Part shown: in pieces, positions 61,842 through 64,000 of the stretch
Numbering within the stretch: the first letter of the stretch is position 1
How the letters are laid out: each line of letters starts with the position of its first letter
Position numbers and translations under genes: made by a program
Notes under the pieces: generated by a model
What the model was told of the DNA's origin: nothing
Seen by the model: only the letters and a program-made list of their open reading frames with translations
Databases searched by the model: none
DNA from: Aeromonas veronii bv. veronii
GTDB lineage: Bacteria; Pseudomonadota; Gammaproteobacteria; Enterobacterales; Aeromonadaceae
Reading direction: 5' to 3'
Assembly (NCBI RefSeq): GCF_000820225.1
Contig: NZ_CDDK01000002.1
Span: forward strand, 172,883-236,882
Length of the DNA: 64,000 nt

Positions 61842-63194
61842 ATGTCATTTAACAATGCCTTGAGCGGTGTCAACGCGGCACAAAAAGACTTGAACGTCAC
61901 CGCCAACAACATTGCCAACGTTAACACCATGGGCTTTAAGGAGTCCCGAGCCGAGTTTGCGGATGTCTATGCCAACTCCATCTTTGTCAACGCTAAGACC
62001 CAGGTCGGTAATGGTGTGGCGACCGGTGCGGTTGCCCAGCAGTTCCATCAGGGGGCGCTGCAATTTACCAATAACGCACTCGACTTGGCGATTCAGGGGA
62101 ATGGATTCTTTGTGACCTCCGATGGCCTGACCAACCTGGATCGCACTTATACTCGTGCCGGTGCCTTCAAGCTCAATGAAAACAGTTATATGGTCAACAA
62201 TCAGGGCCATTATCTGCAAGGGTATGAAATTAATACGGATGGCACCCCCAAAGCGGTCAGTATCAATGCAACCAAGCCGATCCAGATACCGGATCGGGCG
62301 GGCGAGCCAATCAAGACCAGCAAGATTGAGGCAAGCTTCAATTTGCCCTCAACATCAACGACTAAACCACATCTTTTTAACCCTTCTAATTTTGATCCTA
62401 AGGATTCGAAAACATACTCATCATCCACCTCGGTAGTCATTTATGACTCGTTGGGAGAGCCGCATACTATCACGAAGTATTTTGTGCGTGACGCAGATAC
62501 GACAGACCCAACCAAGCCAGCTGATCCCCCGTCTTGGCGCATGTACCTTTATCAAGGTGACAAGCCGATTGATATTGTCGGAGGCGCACAACCAACTATG
62601 GCACCAACTTTGAGCCAAGCTCCTCGAGCCGCGCAGATAACGTTTGGTTCTGACGGTAAAATGAATGCGGTGACACCGTTAACACTAAAAACCCAACCAT
62701 TGGGTCCAGGGGTAGGGAACGCGGGTATCATCACAAATGGCGCTGACCCTACTCAGCAGGTTGATATCGTGTTTGGTACCGTGACCCAATACGCATCTCC
62801 TTTTGAAGTCAGCAAGTTGACACAGGATGGTTCCACTGTCGGTCGTTTGACCAAGGTGGAGATCACGCCGGATGGTATTGTCTCTGCCACTTACAGTAAC
62901 GCGACCACCATCAAGGTGGCCATGGTAGCGATGGCCAAGTTTGCCAACTCGCAAGGATTGACTCAGGTTGGCGATACCTCCTGGCGACAGTCCCTGCTCT
63001 CTGGCGATGCCTTGCCGGGGACGCCGAACTCGGGCACTTTCGGGACCATCAAATCATCGGCGCTGGAGCAGTCCAACGTGGATTTGACCTCGGAGCTGGT
63101 GGACTTGATCACTGCCCAGCGTAACTTCCAGGCCAACTCCCGTTCTCTGGAGGTCAACAGTTCGCTGCAGCAAACCATCCTGCAGATCCGTTAA
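61842..63194 (+). CDS. flgE: Flagellar hook protein FlgE
   Basis: 450 aa. N-terminal rod motif ANNIANVNTMGFKESRAEFADVYA; second domain with SSTSVVIYDSLGEPHTITKYFV; C-terminal SNVDLTSELVDLITAQRNFQANSRSLE. The central variable part (about residues 165-300) is lower in GC than the flanks, as if exchanged by recombination. Followed by a terminator and then flgF with its own sigma-54 promoter. Confidence 0.95.
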   Translation: MSFNNALSGVNAAQKDLNVTANNIANVNTMGFKESRAEFADVYANSIFVNAKTQVGNGVATGAVAQQFHQGALQFTNNALDLAIQGNGFFVTSDGLTNLDRTYTRAGAFKLNENSYMVNNQGHYLQGYEINTDGTPKAVSINATKPIQIPDRAGEPIKTSKIEASFNLPSTSTTKPHLFNPSNFDPKDSKTYSSSTSVVIYDSLGEPHTITKYFVRDADTTDPTKPADPPSWRMYLYQGDKPIDIVGGAQPTMAPTLSQAPRAAQITFGSDGKMNAVTPLTLKTQPLGPGVGNAGIITNGADPTQQVDIVFGTVTQYASPFEVSKLTQDGSTVGRLTKVEITPDGIVSATYSNATTIKVAMVAMAKFANSQGLTQVGDTSWRQSLLSGDALPGTPNSGTFGTIKSSALEQSNVDLTSELVDLITAQRNFQANSRSLEVNSSLQQTILQIR

Positions 63195-63213
63195 TCGCGC
63201 AATAAATGATAAT

Positions 63214-63236
63214 GAGAGGGGGCTTGGCCCCCTCTC
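63214..63236 (+). terminator. Terminator between flgE and flgF
   Basis: 9-bp stem GAGAGGGGG/CCCCCTCTC with a 5-base loop, then TGTTT. Confidence 0.75.
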
Positions 63237-63284
63237 TGTTTCTGTCGCATTCCCATCCTCCTTCTCCCCCCATATCTCTGCTGT

Positions 63285-63300
63285 TGGCACTCTAATTGCA
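63285..63300 (+). promoter_or_regulatory. Sigma-54 promoter of flgF
   Basis: TGGCAC-N5-TTGCA, perfect -24/-12 pair, 39 bases before the flgF ATG. Confidence 0.9.
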
Positions 63301-63338
63301 TTTCTCCTGTCAGAGTCATCTGTTTGACGGAGAATTCC

Positions 63339-64000
63339 ATGGATCACCTGCTTTATATCGCCATGTCCGGGGCCAAAGAGACCATGAACAGCTTGGCTGT
63401 TCGGGGCAACAACCTCGCCAATGCCAATACCACCGGCTTCAAGTCCGATTTCGAGCAGGCCAGAAGCATGCAAGCGTTCGGAGAGGGCTTGCCAAGCCGG
63501 GTGTTTGCCATGGCTGAGCGCCCGGGTCAGAACCTGCAGCATGGCATGCTGATGACCACCGGACGGGATCTGGATGTGGCGGTGGATGGTCCTGGCTGGA
63601 TTGCCGTGCAGGATCCCAAGGGCGGTGAGGCCTATACCCGCATGGGGAATTTGCAGGTCAATGCGACCGGCAACTTGCAGACCTCGACGGGCCTGAATGT
63701 GGTGGATGACGGCGGTCAGCCCATCGTGTTGCCGATGCCGATGGAGAAACTCGAGATCAATCGGGATGGCACCATCAGCGGTCGTCCGGAGGGGGCGGCC
63801 GCCAACTTGCCGGAAGATTTTCAGCGGATCAAGCTGGTCAACCCGGCCGCCGATGCGGTGGAGAAGGGGCAAGATGGTCTGTTTCGCCGCAAAGATGGCC
63901 AGAATGAACCCGCCTCTGCCAATGTCGGCCTGATTGCCGGCTCCCTTGAGGGGAGCAACGTCAATGTGGTGGATGAGATGACCAACCTGATCCGGCTGCA
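63339..64000 (+). CDS. flgF: Flagellar basal-body rod protein FlgF (3' end outside window)
   Basis: First 220 residues, open to the window edge. Starts MDHLLYIAMSGAKETMNSL with rod motif GNNLANANTTGFKSDFEQA; later YTRMGNLQVNATGNL and GSLEGSNVNVVDEMTNLIRLQ, typical of distal rod proteins FlgF/FlgG. GACGGAG lies eight bases before the ATG. flgG and the rest of the operon should follow. Confidence 0.94.
   Translation, partial: MDHLLYIAMSGAKETMNSLAVRGNNLANANTTGFKSDFEQARSMQAFGEGLPSRVFAMAERPGQNLQHGMLMTTGRDLDVAVDGPGWIAVQDPKGGEAYTRMGNLQVNATGNLQTSTGLNVVDDGGQPIVLPMPMEKLEINRDGTISGRPEGAAANLPEDFQRIKLVNPAADAVEKGQDGLFRRKDGQNEPASANVGLIAGSLEGSNVNVVDEMTNLIRL

Overview
The window looks like a chromosomal segment of an Aeromonas species (Gammaproteobacteria, GC about 60%). 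Reasons: the polar-flagellum order flgN-flgM-flgA / cheV-cheR / flgB-C-D-E-F with sigma-54 promoters, a catecholate siderophore locus, and a core of genes whose closest recognisable relatives are from E. coli and Vibrio. No integrase, transposase, prophage or CRISPR array was seen. The first gene (a MarR regulator) and the last (flgF) are cut by the window edges.

Layout. 1-10.3 kb: a partial MarR regulator, then a mostly minus-strand block with mltB, a tightly packed seven-gene ynj-type operon (DUF1499 protein, YnjA, a fused TVP38/flavoprotein, the YnjBCD ABC transporter and a YnjF CDP-alcohol phosphotransferase), ppiC and a small membrane protein. 10.8-16.9 kb: tamA-tamB for autotransporter/outer-membrane assembly, followed by two tandem tRNA-Tyr(GUA) genes. 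17-24 kb: a small conserved protein, the ribosome hibernation factor raiA with a CRP site, a GAF-PAS-GGDEF-EAL protein, the lytic transglycosylase slt and a LacI-type regulator. 24-37 kb: siderophore locus. A DAHP synthase and a TonB-dependent receptor are read leftward; entCEBA, a serine-specific EntF-type NRPS and an EreA/ChaN-like gene are read rightward. Two Fur boxes lie between them. 37-40.4 kb: a three-gene 2-oxoacid dehydrogenase operon without E3. 40.5-46 kb: a cold-shock protein, small conserved genes, a YejA-like periplasmic binding protein and eamA. 45.9-51 kb: a glycyl-radical enzyme module (DeoR regulator, pflD, pflE) divergent from an fsa aldolase with an FNR box between them. 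51-56.5 kb: HD-GYP protein, rsuA, a DMT transporter, an OppA-like protein and yfcE. 56.5-64 kb: flagellar and chemotaxis genes.

How the genes work together. The siderophore locus covers the path from erythrose-4-phosphate/PEP (DAHP synthase) through chorismate to 2,3-dihydroxybenzoate (EntC, EntB, EntA). DHB is then activated (EntE) and loaded on the aryl carrier domain of EntB. A C-A-T-TE synthetase follows whose ten specificity residues read DVWHFSLVDK, the same as E. coli EntF. This predicts an enterobactin (tri-DHB-serine) product rather than the amonabactin of other Aeromonas. No Fes-type esterase, MbtH-like protein, phosphopantetheinyl transferase or Fe-siderophore ABC importer is present here. 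The EreA/ChaN-like gene, whose start codon overlaps the entF stop, is the most interesting unknown. The second uncharacterised module is the seven-gene ynj operon.
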